DNA from: an uncultured Verrucomicrobiota bacterium | GTDB taxonomy: Bacteria; Verrucomicrobiota; Kiritimatiellia; RFP12; UBA1067 | Length of the DNA: 45,256 nt | Reading direction: 5' to 3' | NCBI GenBank assembly: GCA_946610035.1 | Contig: CAMOCC010000016.1 | Coordinates: 1 to 45,256 of the forward strand | Shown: piece after piece, positions 23,387 through 31,724 of the stretch | How positions within the stretch are numbered: the stretch's first letter is position 1 | Layout: every line of letters begins with the position of its first letter | Notes under the pieces: generated by a model | What the model saw: only the letters and a program-made list of their open reading frames with translations | Database searches by the model: none | What the model was told of the DNA's origin: nothing | Translations under genes and position numbers: made by a program

Positions 23387-23982
23387 TCTCGATAATGATT
23401 GTTGACGACCACCCGATGGTGAGGGAGGGTCTGGCGGCGATGCTCGAAAGCGAAGAGGGCTTCGAGGTCGTCGCGCTCGCGCCAAACGGTGAGGCGGCGC
23501 TCGGCATTGCGGAGGAGAAGCGCCCCGGCGTCGTGCTGAGCGACGTGAGGATGCCGAAGATGGACGGCTTCACGATGCTCGGGCACTTGAAGAGGCTTCT
23601 GCCCGAGGTGAAGGTTCTGCTCCTCGCCGGAATGCCGCTCAAGGAGGAGGAGGAGCGCGCGCGCCAGGGCGGTGCGAGCGGATACCTCCCGAAGGACGTG
23701 GACCAGGACAGGCTCTCGCAGACGATCAGGGACATCGCCGAGAAGCCTGACTACTTCGCCGCCGAGGAGTTCCAGGCCGCGCCGTCGCCGCTCACGTCGC
23801 GCGAGATGGACGTCCTCAAGCTCGTCGCGCAGGGCAGGCAGCGCGACCAGATCGCGACGGCGCTCGGCATCGGCGCCGAGTCGGTGAAGACCCACCTGAA
23901 GGGCATCATGACGAAGCTCAACTGCCCGAACGCGACGTCCGCCGTGGGCCGGGCCTACGAGCTCGGCATACTCAGGGCGTAG
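23383..23982 (+). CDS. NarL/FixJ-type response regulator
   Basis: 199 aa from GTG 23383, which overlaps the previous stop (GTGA) and follows GAGGAG. The receiver domain (1-120) has the acidic pair Asp8-Asp9, the phosphoacceptor Asp54 (VVLSDVRMPKMDG) and the conserved Lys in GYLPKD. The switch Thr/Ser that normally follows beta-4 (LT/LS) is replaced: the strand reads VKVLLLAGM, with Ala. The C-terminal LuxR-type HTH (about 135-199) includes LTSREMDVLKLVAQGRQ and SVKTHLKGIMTKL. Its partner kinase starts 17 nt downstream. It probably regulates the prepilin operon in which it lies, though this is inference. Confidence 0.92.
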   Translation: MISIMIVDDHPMVREGLAAMLESEEGFEVVALAPNGEAALGIAEEKRPGVVLSDVRMPKMDGFTMLGHLKRLLPEVKVLLLAGMPLKEEEERARQGGASGYLPKDVDQDRLSQTIRDIAEKPDYFAAEEFQAAPSPLTSREMDVLKLVAQGRQRDQIATALGIGAESVKTHLKGIMTKLNCPNATSAVGRAYELGILRA

Positions 23983-23999
23983 CGCGCCTCTACAGGGAC

Positions 24000-25388
24000 A
24001 TGACATTTCCCCTTCTTTTGCTGGTGGCGGCGACTAACCTCACGGGCGTGATTACGTTCGAGAGGGAGGGGCTCGGCTTCTACTTCATGACGGACGACGC
24101 AGGCGCGCACTGGCGCGTCGAAAGGCCGTCCGACTCGAAGGCGACCGTCGGCGACAGGGTCGTCGCAACGGGCGAGAAGGAACCGTCGTCCGTCAAGAAC
24201 CGCCTTGCGACTTCGTCCCTTGAGGTGCTCGGGAAGGTGGCGCCGCCTCCGCCGAAGGCCGTCACGATAGAGGAGCTTTTCGAGAACATCATGCCGTTCG
24301 GCAACTCCGACTGGTACGGCGGGACGTTCGTCACGGAGGGGCTTCTGCGGGACATCAACCGGCGGCAGACGACGACGCAGCTCCTCGTCGGCGAAGGCGA
24401 GCGGAACATCCAGGTGGAGATTCCGCTCCCTCTCGAGAGCGCGCTTCCGGAGCGGCTCGTCCAGGGGGCTACGGTGCGCGTCACGGGTGCGCTCGCCTAT
24501 ACGTCGATAGAGAACTACGAGGAGGCGCTTTTCGGACGCATCGAGAACATCGAGTTGATACCGATGACGGTGGATGCGGTGGAGGTCGTAAAGCGCGCGC
24601 CGAAGCCGCCCTTCTGGACGGGCGAGCGCGTCGCGGGAGTGCTCGGGATCGCCGGCGGGGTCGTCGCTATACTGTTCATCTGGGTTGCGACGCTGAGGCG
24701 GATGGTCCGCCGGCGCACGAACGAACTTGCGGAGTCGATTCGCCTTCGCGAGACGGCGCGTATCGAGGCGGACGCCGCGCGGCGCGAGCGCCTGAGGCTT
24801 GCGGCGGACCTCCACGACGGCTTCCAGCAGTACCTTGCCGGCGCGATGTTCCGGCTCAAGGCGGCGAGGAACTACCTGCCGAAGGACGCTGAGCGCAGCC
24901 GCGACCAGCTGGAGAAGGTGCAGGAGGCGCTGCAGCACACGCAGGCGGGGCTGAGGTCGACTCTGTGGGCGATGAACGAGGAGAGCGAGGGGCCGGAGTC
25001 GCTGATGGCGCTTTTCAGCTTTGCGGCTCGGCGCATGGCGCACTGGGAGGGGAAGGTCGACATCAAGAGCGAGGGCGCGGAGAGGTCGGTCGCGCGCAAG
25101 AGCGCGGGGACGCTCCTCCTCATCATGCAGGAGGCGGTCGGCAACGCCCTAAAGCACGGCAAGGCGGAGCATGTGAGGGTGAGGCTCGTGTTCGGCGAGG
25201 GGCGGCTCAGGATGTCCGTCATCGACGACGGCGAGGGCTTCGACACGGCCGCGGCTTCCGGCGAGGGCCACTACGGCATGAGTTCGATGGAGCGCCGCTG
25301 CACGGAACTAGGCGGGGAGATGACGGTATGGTCCAAGCGCGGCCTCGGTTCCCGGCTCGACTTCTCCATCCCGTGCGGGGAGAGCTGA
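24000..25388 (+). CDS. Membrane histidine kinase, HisKA_3/NarX type
   Basis: 462 aa. A short hydrophobic N-terminus (MTFPLLLLVAATN) looks like a signal peptide, followed by an extracytoplasmic domain (about 16-200) of beta-strand character with OB-fold-like repeats (GVITFEREGLGFYFMTDDAG and a second copy near 105-160). A transmembrane helix (about 212-235: VLGIAGGVVAILFIWVATL) leads to the HisKA_3 dimerisation domain with DLHDGFQQYLAGAMFRL (phosphoacceptor His in LHD) and an HATPase domain (N-box EAVGNALKHG, G-box DDGEGFD, GHYGMSSMERR). It partners the upstream response regulator. The periplasmic domain suggests sensing a soluble ligand, which I cannot name. Confidence 0.92.
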   Translation: MTFPLLLLVAATNLTGVITFEREGLGFYFMTDDAGAHWRVERPSDSKATVGDRVVATGEKEPSSVKNRLATSSLEVLGKVAPPPPKAVTIEELFENIMPFGNSDWYGGTFVTEGLLRDINRRQTTTQLLVGEGERNIQVEIPLPLESALPERLVQGATVRVTGALAYTSIENYEEALFGRIENIELIPMTVDAVEVVKRAPKPPFWTGERVAGVLGIAGGVVAILFIWVATLRRMVRRRTNELAESIRLRETARIEADAARRERLRLAADLHDGFQQYLAGAMFRLKAARNYLPKDAERSRDQLEKVQEALQHTQAGLRSTLWAMNEESEGPESLMALFSFAARRMAHWEGKVDIKSEGAERSVARKSAGTLLLIMQEAVGNALKHGKAEHVRVRLVFGEGRLRMSVIDDGEGFDTAAASGEGHYGMSSMERRCTELGGEMTVWSKRGLGSRLDFSIPCGES

Positions 25389-25404
25389 AAGTTAACCCTT
25401 CGCC

Positions 25405-25433
25405 TTGCGGCTGTTGGGGAAAAATGGTAGAAT
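25405..25433 (+). promoter_or_regulatory. nagA promoter
   Basis: TTGCGG (25405-25410) and TAGAAT (25428-25433), 17-nt spacing, about 25 nt before the GAGGAGGT ribosome site of nagA. Confidence 0.6.
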
Positions 25434-25464
25434 ACTCGTAAACCAACACCGAGGAGGTAAAGTT

Positions 25465-26622
25465 ATGCAGAAGACGATCATCAGGAACGCCCATGTCATC
25501 TCGCCCGACGTGGATATCGAGAACGCCGTCGTAGTGCTCGAGGGCGGCAGGATAAAGTCCGTCGGCAGGAAGGACGTCAAGGCGAAGACCGGCGACACTG
25601 TTGTGGACGTGAAGGGACAGTACCTCATGCCCGGCTTCATCGACGTCCACACCCACGGCGCCCTGACGTACGACTTCTGCGACGCCGACCCCCAGGCCGT
25701 CTTCAAGCTCGCCGAGGCGAAGCTCGCCGAGGGCGTGACGACCGTCCTCCCGACGACACTCACCGTAAGCCACGAGGAGCTGGAGGTCGCGGCGAAGAAC
25801 GCGAAGGCCTACGCCGAGGCGGGGATGCCCTACGCCAAGGTGCCCGGAATCCACCTCGAAGGCCCCTTCATCAACGTGAAGTGCTGCGGCGCGCAGAACC
25901 CCAAGTTCGTCCGCAAGCCCGACATCAAGGAGGTGAAGGCCATCGCCAGGATCTACCCCGTGAAGCTCATCAGCTACGCCGTCGAGACCGAGGGCGGGGA
26001 CAAGTTCGCGAAGGAGTGCTTCAAGATCGGAGTCGTCCCGAGCTGCGGACACACCGGGGCGAAGTTCGCGGACCTGAAGCGCGCCTACAAGAACGGCCTC
26101 AGGCACATGACGCACTTCTGCAACCAGATGACGCCGCTCCACCACCGCGAAATCGGCATGGTCGGCGCGGGCTTCCTCGTCGAGGACCTCAACACCGAGG
26201 TCATCTGCGACAAGATTCACCTCTGCCCCGACATGCTGAACCTCATCTTCACGCGCCGCAACCTCGCGCATGTGCAGATGATCACGGACTCTCTGCGCTG
26301 CTCGCACTGCAAGGACGGCTACGCGTTCGAGATGGGCGGACTCAAGGTTCTCCTCAAGAACGGCGAGGCGCGCCTCGTCGAGGGCGGCAACCTCGCCGGC
26401 TCCACGCTCTGGATGGGAATGGGCCTCAAGAACGTCCACGAAGTGACTGGCATCCCGCTCAAGGACCTCGTCCGCACGACCTCCTGGAACCAGGCGATAG
26501 AGCTCGGCTGGGGCGACACGCTCGGCAAGGTCGAGAAGGGCTACACGGCCGATCTCGTCGTCATAAACCCGAAAACCTGGAAACCGTCGGCCGTCTTCGT
26601 TGACGGCGAGCAGAAAATTTGA
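25465..26622 (+). CDS. nagA: N-acetylglucosamine-6-phosphate deacetylase
   Basis: 385 aa from ATG 25465, which follows a near-perfect GAGGAGGT; an upstream in-frame start is rejected because it precedes that site. NagA converts GlcNAc-6-P to GlcN-6-P and acetate. Motifs: MPGFIDVHTHG (His62, His64), GIHLEGPFIN (metal-ligand Glu), SCGHTGAKF, THFCNQMTPLHHR and the catalytic ITDS (Asp275). The length matches the family. It has its own promoter and no nagB in the window. Together with the glycoside hydrolase across the tRNA gene it fits amino-sugar use, for example mucin or peptidoglycan turnover. Several Cys residues (CHTG replaced by CGHTG, CCGAQ, CSHC) are notable but non-catalytic. Confidence 0.93.
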   Translation: MQKTIIRNAHVISPDVDIENAVVVLEGGRIKSVGRKDVKAKTGDTVVDVKGQYLMPGFIDVHTHGALTYDFCDADPQAVFKLAEAKLAEGVTTVLPTTLTVSHEELEVAAKNAKAYAEAGMPYAKVPGIHLEGPFINVKCCGAQNPKFVRKPDIKEVKAIARIYPVKLISYAVETEGGDKFAKECFKIGVVPSCGHTGAKFADLKRAYKNGLRHMTHFCNQMTPLHHREIGMVGAGFLVEDLNTEVICDKIHLCPDMLNLIFTRRNLAHVQMITDSLRCSHCKDGYAFEMGGLKVLLKNGEARLVEGGNLAGSTLWMGMGLKNVHEVTGIPLKDLVRTTSWNQAIELGWGDTLGKVEKGYTADLVVINPKTWKPSAVFVDGEQKI

Positions 26623-26647
26623 TAAACTATACGAAGATTTTCGCGTT

Positions 26648-26741
26648 GGAGAGATGGCCGAGTGGCTGAAGGCAGCGGTTTGCTAAATCGCCGTACGGGT
26701 TAACTCCCGTACCGAGGGTTCGAATCCCTCTCTCTCCGCCA
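26648..26741 (+). tRNA. tRNA-Ser(GCT)
   Basis: Acceptor stem GGAGAGA (26648-26654) pairs with TCTCTCC (26731-26737), with discriminator G and encoded CCA. The anticodon loop TTTGCTAAA gives GCT, reading AGC/AGU. A long variable arm (GTACGGG/CCCGTAC) is typical of class II serine tRNA. The T-loop GTTCGAATC is present. Confidence 0.97.
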
Positions 26742-26759
26742 GCAATGGCGCAAGACTCT

Positions 26760-26789
26760 CAGAACGGAGGTTCTGGGGGTTTTCTTTTT
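26760..26789 (+). terminator. Intrinsic terminator after tRNA-Ser
   Basis: Stem CAGAAC (26760-26765) and GTTCTG (26770-26775) with loop GGAG, followed by GGGG and a T-rich tract (26780-26789). Confidence 0.7.
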
Positions 26790-26844
26790 GTGGCAACGGG
26801 GGAACGGGGTGCCCGGCCCCCCTGTGTGCTCTCGTGCACCAGAC

Positions 26845-29565
26845 TCAGCGGACGATCTCGTAGAGGAATGTCGCGTCGGAGGGGTCGCGCGCGGTGTCGG
26901 CCGTGAACCGGAGCGCGCCGTCCTTGAACACGGACACCACCTCGCCGCGGCGCGAACCGTCGGAGCGCAGCGCGTATACCTTCGGACGGGAGGATGAAAA
27001 GCCTTCAAGCTTCAGCGATACCTCGGCGCGCCCCGCGCGCATCAGATGCGGAAGACGCCCCCACTTGAGAAGCACGGTCTTGCGTCCGTCGGCATACGTC
27101 GTCCCCTCGTCCTGCACATCCGTCACGTGCGTGAGGAGAATGCGGCCCGAGCGCGCCAGCGGACGCCCGTCGAGCGAGCTGGCCCAGACCGCTGCGGGCG
27201 CGCCCGAAACGTTCGCCGCCAGGACCTTTGTCCCGTGGATCCCTTTCTCGATGAAAAAGCCCTGCGTCCGCTCCGTCTGGACGGAGAACAAGCCCGATTC
27301 GGAATCTATCGAGACCTGTCCGTTCCCCGGCTTTATCGCGTGCTCGGAGACAAGCCCGAGAAAATCGCCTAACTTCATCGAACTGGCTTTCGTATACTCG
27401 ACCGCATCCGCAAACGAAGGCTCGCCGCCGCCCGCCCATGTGCCGAACCGCGCGTACCATCCGTACCACATCTCGCCGACGTCGGCGTGCGGGCCGCAGT
27501 CGAAGTTCGAGCGCACCGTGCTTTCCGGAACCTTCACCGCAAACGTCCGTTCGAGCGGCTTCATGTCGCGGCGCATGTAGAGCGCCAGCACCGCGCGCTC
27601 GGTGGCGCGCTGAAGCGGATCGCGCGCGACGTCGAAGTACCCTATCGGCTGGGGCTTTAGAACGCCGTCCCTGGAATGGCTCCACGCGAAGCGCCAGATT
27701 CCGTCGTACTCCTGGAGCGCTGCCTGCGCGCCGAGCATCATTCCGCCGACGCCTCGGAACTGTCCTGGCGCGGAGTAGTTGAACTCCGTGACCGTGAACG
27801 GCCTGTCGAGCAGGCGGTGGCGCGCGACGCCCTCGAAGCCCCTGTCCGCCCGGCGGACGGGATTGGCGTTCGCGCACTTCGACGGAAGGCGCCATGAGTG
27901 CTCGATGAACTGCGGGTGGTCGACGTAGAAATGGTCGTCGACGTAGTCGTAGTGCGTGCGAACAAGCTGGTAGGCGACGGGATTCTTCCAGCTCGACATG
28001 TCGGAGACAAGAACGTCGGTTTTGATCTCCTCCTTGAGGAACTTGCGCATCCTGTCGCAGAACTCGATCTCGAGGTCCGCAAGGAACAGCGTGAAGGCGC
28101 AGTTCTGGCGCGTGTTCTCCCATGTGTTCGCGGGGAACTCCTCGGTTATGTCCGCATACTGCGTCGGCGACTCGGCCCTGCGCTTCGCGAGCCATTCGGT
28201 CCACTTTGCGCGCAGCGCGCTCTGGCTCTCCATGAAGGCGTAGCCGTGGTTGCCGGCGTTGCCTTCGTTGACGAGGGCGAGGAACGCGAGCGCCGGCTCG
28301 TCCGCCCAGCGGCGTCCGGTCTTCGGATTGACGTGTCCGAGAAACGCGCGCGCGAAGGCGGTGTAGTTGGAGTAGGCGCCTTCGTCGAAGAGAACCAGGT
28401 CCTTGTAGTTGTCCATCGGAATCTCCCCGTCGCGGTCAACTCCGATGGAGCGCCACGGAACCGCGCGCGAGACGAACAGGTCGGTGGTGAGGTATATTCC
28501 GTTCTTGATGCACGCGTTCAGCAGGTTGTCGAGCTCCGCCATCTTCGCTGGGAGAATCGTCGTTCCGTCTTTCCTGTCGCAGAGCTCGCGCTCGTAGTGG
28601 TGAATCCTGAGCGCGTTGTATCCTAGGCGCGCCATGCGCGAACAGAGCGCGTTCGCCTCGGACTCCGAAAGGAAGTTTGCCGAGAAGCACAGGTTGCATC
28701 CGTAGAAGCGCTGCGCAACGTCGGGCTTCTTCTCGAACTCGAAATGCGCGCCTCTCGCGACTACGCGTCCGTGCTTCCCGGCGGGCGCGTCGATCCAGCC
28801 TAGCTTCGAGAAGTCGAGCGCGGACCCCGGAATGACGTCCGTGGTGTCGCTCAGCGGAACCCACCCCGCGCCGGCGGAAATCACGACCGGCCCGGTCGCA
28901 AGCTCGCCGACGCCTCCGTCTGCGGAAAGCGCAAGTTCCACCGTGCGGCGCTCGCCCGCCTTGAGCTTCGCGTCGCCGGCCTGGATGCGGAGCGTGAAGA
29001 CGTCCGTCTTCCACTCGCGGTTGTCCTGCAGCATCATCCTGCGCGCGCCGCCGGAAGAGAGCGCGAACCATCCGCCCTTTCCGTCCTCGACGCGCGCCTC
29101 GGCGCACGTCGCGCCGCCGATCCACGGCTTCTCGCCCTTTTGGGACGGAAGATCGAAGGACTTGTCGCCGAGAGCGGCGCGACCGCCGGCGAAGGCGGCC
29201 GTCGGGAAGTCGGCCGAGACTGCGATCGCGGCAGCCTCCCAGTCCCTGCGCACATCGAACGTCCAGCACAGCTTCGCCTTGTCCCCGTCGAGCGAGTGGC
29301 GCGCGACGACCGCCGCCACGACGCCGTCCTTGTCGCATAGCTCGGAGGAGTACGACCCGTCCGCGCCCGGATGCCATCCGCCTTTCACCTTGCAGGCGGA
29401 CCAGGACTTGTCGAACAGCTTCGGCGCGAGCGTCGCGCCGCACCTTTCAAGGATGACGTTTCCCGCCAGCCCGACGGAAACGCTTTCGCCGCCGAACGCG
29501 GTCTCCCCGGAGCAGAAGAGCGCACAGACTACGGACGCAACGGCGCCGAAAACAGACTTCTTCAT
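26845..29565 (-). CDS. Secreted glycoside hydrolase (clan GH-A-like, beta-galactosidase/cellulase type)
   Basis: 906 aa from ATG 29565. The open frame continues upstream to about 29907, but the signal peptide MKKSVFGAVASVVCALFCSG fixes the start here. An N-terminal beta-rich region (about 25-290) precedes a TIM-barrel core with LGYNALRIHHYE (about 345), LVNEGNAGNHG (putative acid/base Glu434, in the N-E motif) and FTVTEFNYSAPGQFRG (putative nucleophile Glu594). The spacing of about 160 residues is typical for clan GH-A. The C-terminal part is again beta-rich. Family number and substrate cannot be assigned; a beta-galactosidase, mannanase or cellulase-like role is possible. On the opposite strand from nagA, convergent with it around the tRNA. 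Confidence 0.85.
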   Translation of the reverse strand: MKKSVFGAVASVVCALFCSGETAFGGESVSVGLAGNVILERCGATLAPKLFDKSWSACKVKGGWHPGADGSYSSELCDKDGVVAAVVARHSLDGDKAKLCWTFDVRRDWEAAAIAVSADFPTAAFAGGRAALGDKSFDLPSQKGEKPWIGGATCAEARVEDGKGGWFALSSGGARRMMLQDNREWKTDVFTLRIQAGDAKLKAGERRTVELALSADGGVGELATGPVVISAGAGWVPLSDTTDVIPGSALDFSKLGWIDAPAGKHGRVVARGAHFEFEKKPDVAQRFYGCNLCFSANFLSESEANALCSRMARLGYNALRIHHYERELCDRKDGTTILPAKMAELDNLLNACIKNGIYLTTDLFVSRAVPWRSIGVDRDGEIPMDNYKDLVLFDEGAYSNYTAFARAFLGHVNPKTGRRWADEPALAFLALVNEGNAGNHGYAFMESQSALRAKWTEWLAKRRAESPTQYADITEEFPANTWENTRQNCAFTLFLADLEIEFCDRMRKFLKEEIKTDVLVSDMSSWKNPVAYQLVRTHYDYVDDHFYVDHPQFIEHSWRLPSKCANANPVRRADRGFEGVARHRLLDRPFTVTEFNYSAPGQFRGVGGMMLGAQAALQEYDGIWRFAWSHSRDGVLKPQPIGYFDVARDPLQRATERAVLALYMRRDMKPLERTFAVKVPESTVRSNFDCGPHADVGEMWYGWYARFGTWAGGGEPSFADAVEYTKASSMKLGDFLGLVSEHAIKPGNGQVSIDSESGLFSVQTERTQGFFIEKGIHGTKVLAANVSGAPAAVWASSLDGRPLARSGRILLTHVTDVQDEGTTYADGRKTVLLKWGRLPHLMRAGRAEVSLKLEGFSSSRPKVYALRSDGSRRGEVVSVFKDGALRFTADTARDPSDATFLYEIVR

Positions 29566-29692
29566 ATTATTGCGGACCTTCCGGTCCCTTCCTTTCTCTT
29601 TTGCCGTTTGATGAATGGAGAGAAATCTCAAGGACGGATTATACCAAATGCGCATCCGAATTGCTACACTTATGCCTGAAGAGCCTTTTCTT

Positions 29693-29715
29693 GTTGCGTC
29701 GCGGAGCGACGCAAC
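29693..29715. repeat. Perfect hairpin GTTGCGTCGC/GCGACGCAAC
   Basis: A 10-bp perfect stem (29693-29702 and 29706-29715) with a 3-nt loop GGA. No T-run on either side, so not an ordinary terminator. Confidence 0.65.
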
Positions 29716-29792
29716 CTCCTGTACGGGATGGCGCCATCGGGGCATGTGAATGCCCGTGGAGCGGGGGAGCGGGAGTTGTAAGATGACAGTGC

Positions 29793-29908
29793 GTGGCAAG
29801 GCCGCCTCGGCCTTGCTCTGTCCACGCCTAAACTGGCGCGGCGTACCTGACACTCTGCGCCAGTTTTGCCGCGGCTTCCGCGCAAGGCCGGGGCGGCCTT
29901 GCCACATC
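29793..29908. repeat. Dispersed hairpin repeat, copy B
   Basis: Outer arms GTGGCAAGGCCG (29793-29804) and CGGCCTTGCCAC (29894-29905) are 12-bp perfect complements. Inside are GCAAGGCCG-cct-CGGCCTTGC (29796-29816) and AAACTGGCGC/GCGCCAGTTT (29830-29839, 29857-29866). The first 24 bases match copy A (4003-4026) at 21 positions, and both copies end in CCTTGCCACATC. Confidence 0.75.
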
Positions 29909-29953
29909 CGGTGCGCCGTGTCGCCTCTCTGGATGCGACGGTGAAGATGCGAC

Positions 29954-29982
29954 TTAACATATCAATGTGTTTTTGATATAAT
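29954..29982 (+). promoter_or_regulatory. Promoter of the lipoprotein gene
   Basis: TTAACA (29954-29959) and TATAAT (29977-29982) with 17-nt spacing. The inter-element segment contains the direct/inverted ATATCAA...TTGATAT. Confidence 0.65.
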
Positions 29983-30023
29983 GTCGGCGGTGAAAAACGA
30001 ACAACAAGAAAGGACAGGTAAAC

Positions 30024-30812
30024 ATGCCCAAAGCAAATCATCTTCTCGCACTGGCTGCGCTCCTCGCGCTCGTCGGATGCAAGTCGACCCTGACGTCATG
30101 GATGCGCGCCGATCCGGTTCCGCTGACGGACTTTGTTCCGCACCACGAGAAACTGCGGCGCATGGACGACTCCTGTCCGTTCCACTACTACTGGGCCGAT
30201 CTTGACAAGCTCATGGCAGCGGACATCAAGCATGTCTACATCGCGCCGGTTGAAATGGGCTATCTTCAGAAGGGCGGTGTATGGGACGAGTTCGCAAAGA
30301 GCGTCACGACCGCCGAAGAGGACCTAAAGGATCTCGCCGAGTTCGCGCGCAAGGCCTACTACAAGGCGTTCAAGTCGCAGGAGAAGGCAATAGGCGTTAC
30401 CGTCGTCGACAGCCCGGACGTGCCGAACACGCTTGTCGTCGAATCAGCGATCGTCGCGTTCGCGCCGACGAAGTCGAGCGTCTATGCCGCCGGTGTCGTC
30501 GGTGACTTCGTAGTCCCGTGCCTCGGCCTCGTCACGAGTGCGATCTCCTCCGGAACAATTGCGGTGGAGTCCCGCGCGCGCATCGGCAGGGACGGTCCGA
30601 TCGTCGCGGTGCTGGCGGACACGGAGAACGATCCTGACGCGCTTGTGTCGCTGGCGAAGTTCACTTGGACGACGCCGGCGAAGATCAATCTCAAGCGCAT
30701 AGCCATCCAGACGGCCAGCAGCTGCACGGTTGACAAGATGGAGGATCTCGATCGAGGCTATCCGATTGAAGTGTTCTCCACCTTTTCGGATGCCGACCTC
30801 GACGACATGTAG
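30024..30812 (+). CDS. Lipoprotein of unknown function (DUF3313-like)
   Basis: 262 aa. Lipoprotein signal peptide MPKANHLLALAALLALVGC with the lipobox LVGC (Cys19), so probably anchored in the outer or inner membrane. The body resembles DUF3313 lipoproteins: HVYIAPVEM near residue 72, a helical central segment (AEFARKAYYKAFKSQ) and ESAIVAFAPTKSS followed by a Gly-rich hydrophobic stretch and SRARIGRDG. Function is unknown in that family. ATG follows AAAGGACAG. It has its own sigma70 promoter. The product is convergent with the next gene, with a short GC hairpin (30859-30879) between them. Confidence 0.75.
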   Translation: MPKANHLLALAALLALVGCKSTLTSWMRADPVPLTDFVPHHEKLRRMDDSCPFHYYWADLDKLMAADIKHVYIAPVEMGYLQKGGVWDEFAKSVTTAEEDLKDLAEFARKAYYKAFKSQEKAIGVTVVDSPDVPNTLVVESAIVAFAPTKSSVYAAGVVGDFVVPCLGLVTSAISSGTIAVESRARIGRDGPIVAVLADTENDPDALVSLAKFTWTTPAKINLKRIAIQTASSCTVDKMEDLDRGYPIEVFSTFSDADLDDM

Positions 30813-30879
30813 TCTAGGCGCAAAGGTTGAAAGGTGGAATGAATTGACGGTAAGATGCGGCGCGCTCGGTGATCGCGCC

Positions 30880-31662
30880 CTACCTCAGTTCGCCTTCATA
30901 GATGAACGGGGTGATCTTTTCGTTTGCCTTGTCCTTGTTGCAGCCCATTACGAGGAGTCCGAGCTTGGAGTCGCCGGAGTCGCCGTAGAGCGGGATGACC
31001 TGCGAGGCGGCGAAGCGCTTCTTCGCGGACGCCTTGAGCGACATGAGCTTCCCCGGACGGCCGACCTCCTTAGGGACGCACACGCCGCCGTCCACGTAGT
31101 TCTTTACGGCGCGGAAGTTCTCCTCCGCCGAGATGTCGCCCGTGCATGAGACGTAGATGTCGACGTAGACGAGGACGCCCGACTTGCGTATGCCGTTAAG
31201 GTCCCGGTAGGTGAAGTTCTGCGCTATCTCGAACTCGTCCCGCGGATACGCGAATGTGATCCCCGCGTGGGTGAGCGAATACTGCGTCGTCGTTATGTCG
31301 TACCCGACGTGTGCGCCGGTCCTCGCGTCGAAGCGCGGAGTCAGATGCTCCATGAAGTACGAGTATGTCTCGCCGCGGGATGTCGCATTCGCGACGAAGG
31401 TTCCGTTCGGACGCTTCTCGAACGTCTTGCGCGCGACTGCGGCCGACTTGAAGAACGGATCCCTGCGCTTCACCGGCGGAGCCGGATTCGCCTGCGCTGG
31501 CGCGGGCTGGAGCACTGCGGGTGCGGGCTGTTGCGCGGCGGGCCGCTGCACTGCTGGCGCGGGCTGCTGGACGGCGGGCCGGAGCGCCGCAGGTCCGTCG
31601 CCCGCGGCTGTGAAGGCGACTAGGAGCGCCGCCGCGGCGAATAGGTCTCTTGTCGTGTTCAT
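30880..31662 (-). CDS. Secreted protein with Pro/Gln/Ala repeats
   Basis: 260 aa from ATG 31662; the frame is open further upstream but the start that gives the signal peptide MNTTRDLFAAAALLVAFTAAG lies 7 nt after a TATAAT, so the mRNA is probably leaderless. After the signal comes a low-complexity linker of repeated QQPAPAV/QRPAA units (about 30-68), then a roughly 190-residue globular domain with no family I recognise. It contains three Cys. The linker length could vary by repeat slippage. Probably periplasmic or surface. It is divergent from the Cys-motif protein gene with back-to-back promoters in a 62-bp gap. Confidence 0.75.
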   Translation of the reverse strand: MNTTRDLFAAAALLVAFTAAGDGPAALRPAVQQPAPAVQRPAAQQPAPAVLQPAPAQANPAPPVKRRDPFFKSAAVARKTFEKRPNGTFVANATSRGETYSYFMEHLTPRFDARTGAHVGYDITTTQYSLTHAGITFAYPRDEFEIAQNFTYRDLNGIRKSGVLVYVDIYVSCTGDISAEENFRAVKNYVDGGVCVPKEVGRPGKLMSLKASAKKRFAASQVIPLYGDSGDSKLGLLVMGCNKDKANEKITPFIYEGELR

Positions 31663-31669
31663 GTCCGCT

Positions 31670-31675
31670 ATTATA
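31670..31675 (-). promoter_or_regulatory. -10 element of the secreted protein gene (leaderless geometry)
   Basis: Minus-strand TATAAT (31675-31670) lies 7 nt before ATG 31662, with no ribosome-binding sequence. Confidence 0.5.
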
Positions 31676-31711
31676 TCAAACTTTGCCTCATGACGCACGG
31701 CCTTATTATGG

Positions 31712-31717
31712 TATAAT
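31712..31717 (+). promoter_or_regulatory. -10 element of the Cys-motif protein gene (leaderless geometry)
   Basis: TATAAT lies 7 nt before ATG 31725, with no ribosome-binding sequence. It is back-to-back with the -10 of the divergent secreted-protein gene. Confidence 0.5.
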
Positions 31718-31724
31718 ATCCTCC

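Larger units (their letters stand above)
29566..30023. other. Intergenic region with stacked hairpins and divergent promoters
   Basis: 458 bp between divergent genes. A minus-strand TATAAT (29643-29638) probably serves the glycoside hydrolase. Three strong perfect inverted repeats follow (29693-29715, 29796-29816 nested in a larger repeat 29793-29905, and 29830-29866), then the promoter of the lipoprotein (29954-29982). No credible gene is visible; short ORFs across it have the composition of repeat read-through. Confidence 0.6.

Noticed and set aside
29566-29907. N-terminal extension of the glycoside hydrolase frame upstream of 29565
   Set aside because: It runs through the hairpin repeat region, and the signal peptide at 29565 defines the real start.
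30859-30879. GGCGCG/CGCGCC hairpin between the convergent lipoprotein and secreted-protein genes as a terminator
   Set aside because: Only a 6-bp stem and no T-run on either strand; left unannotated.
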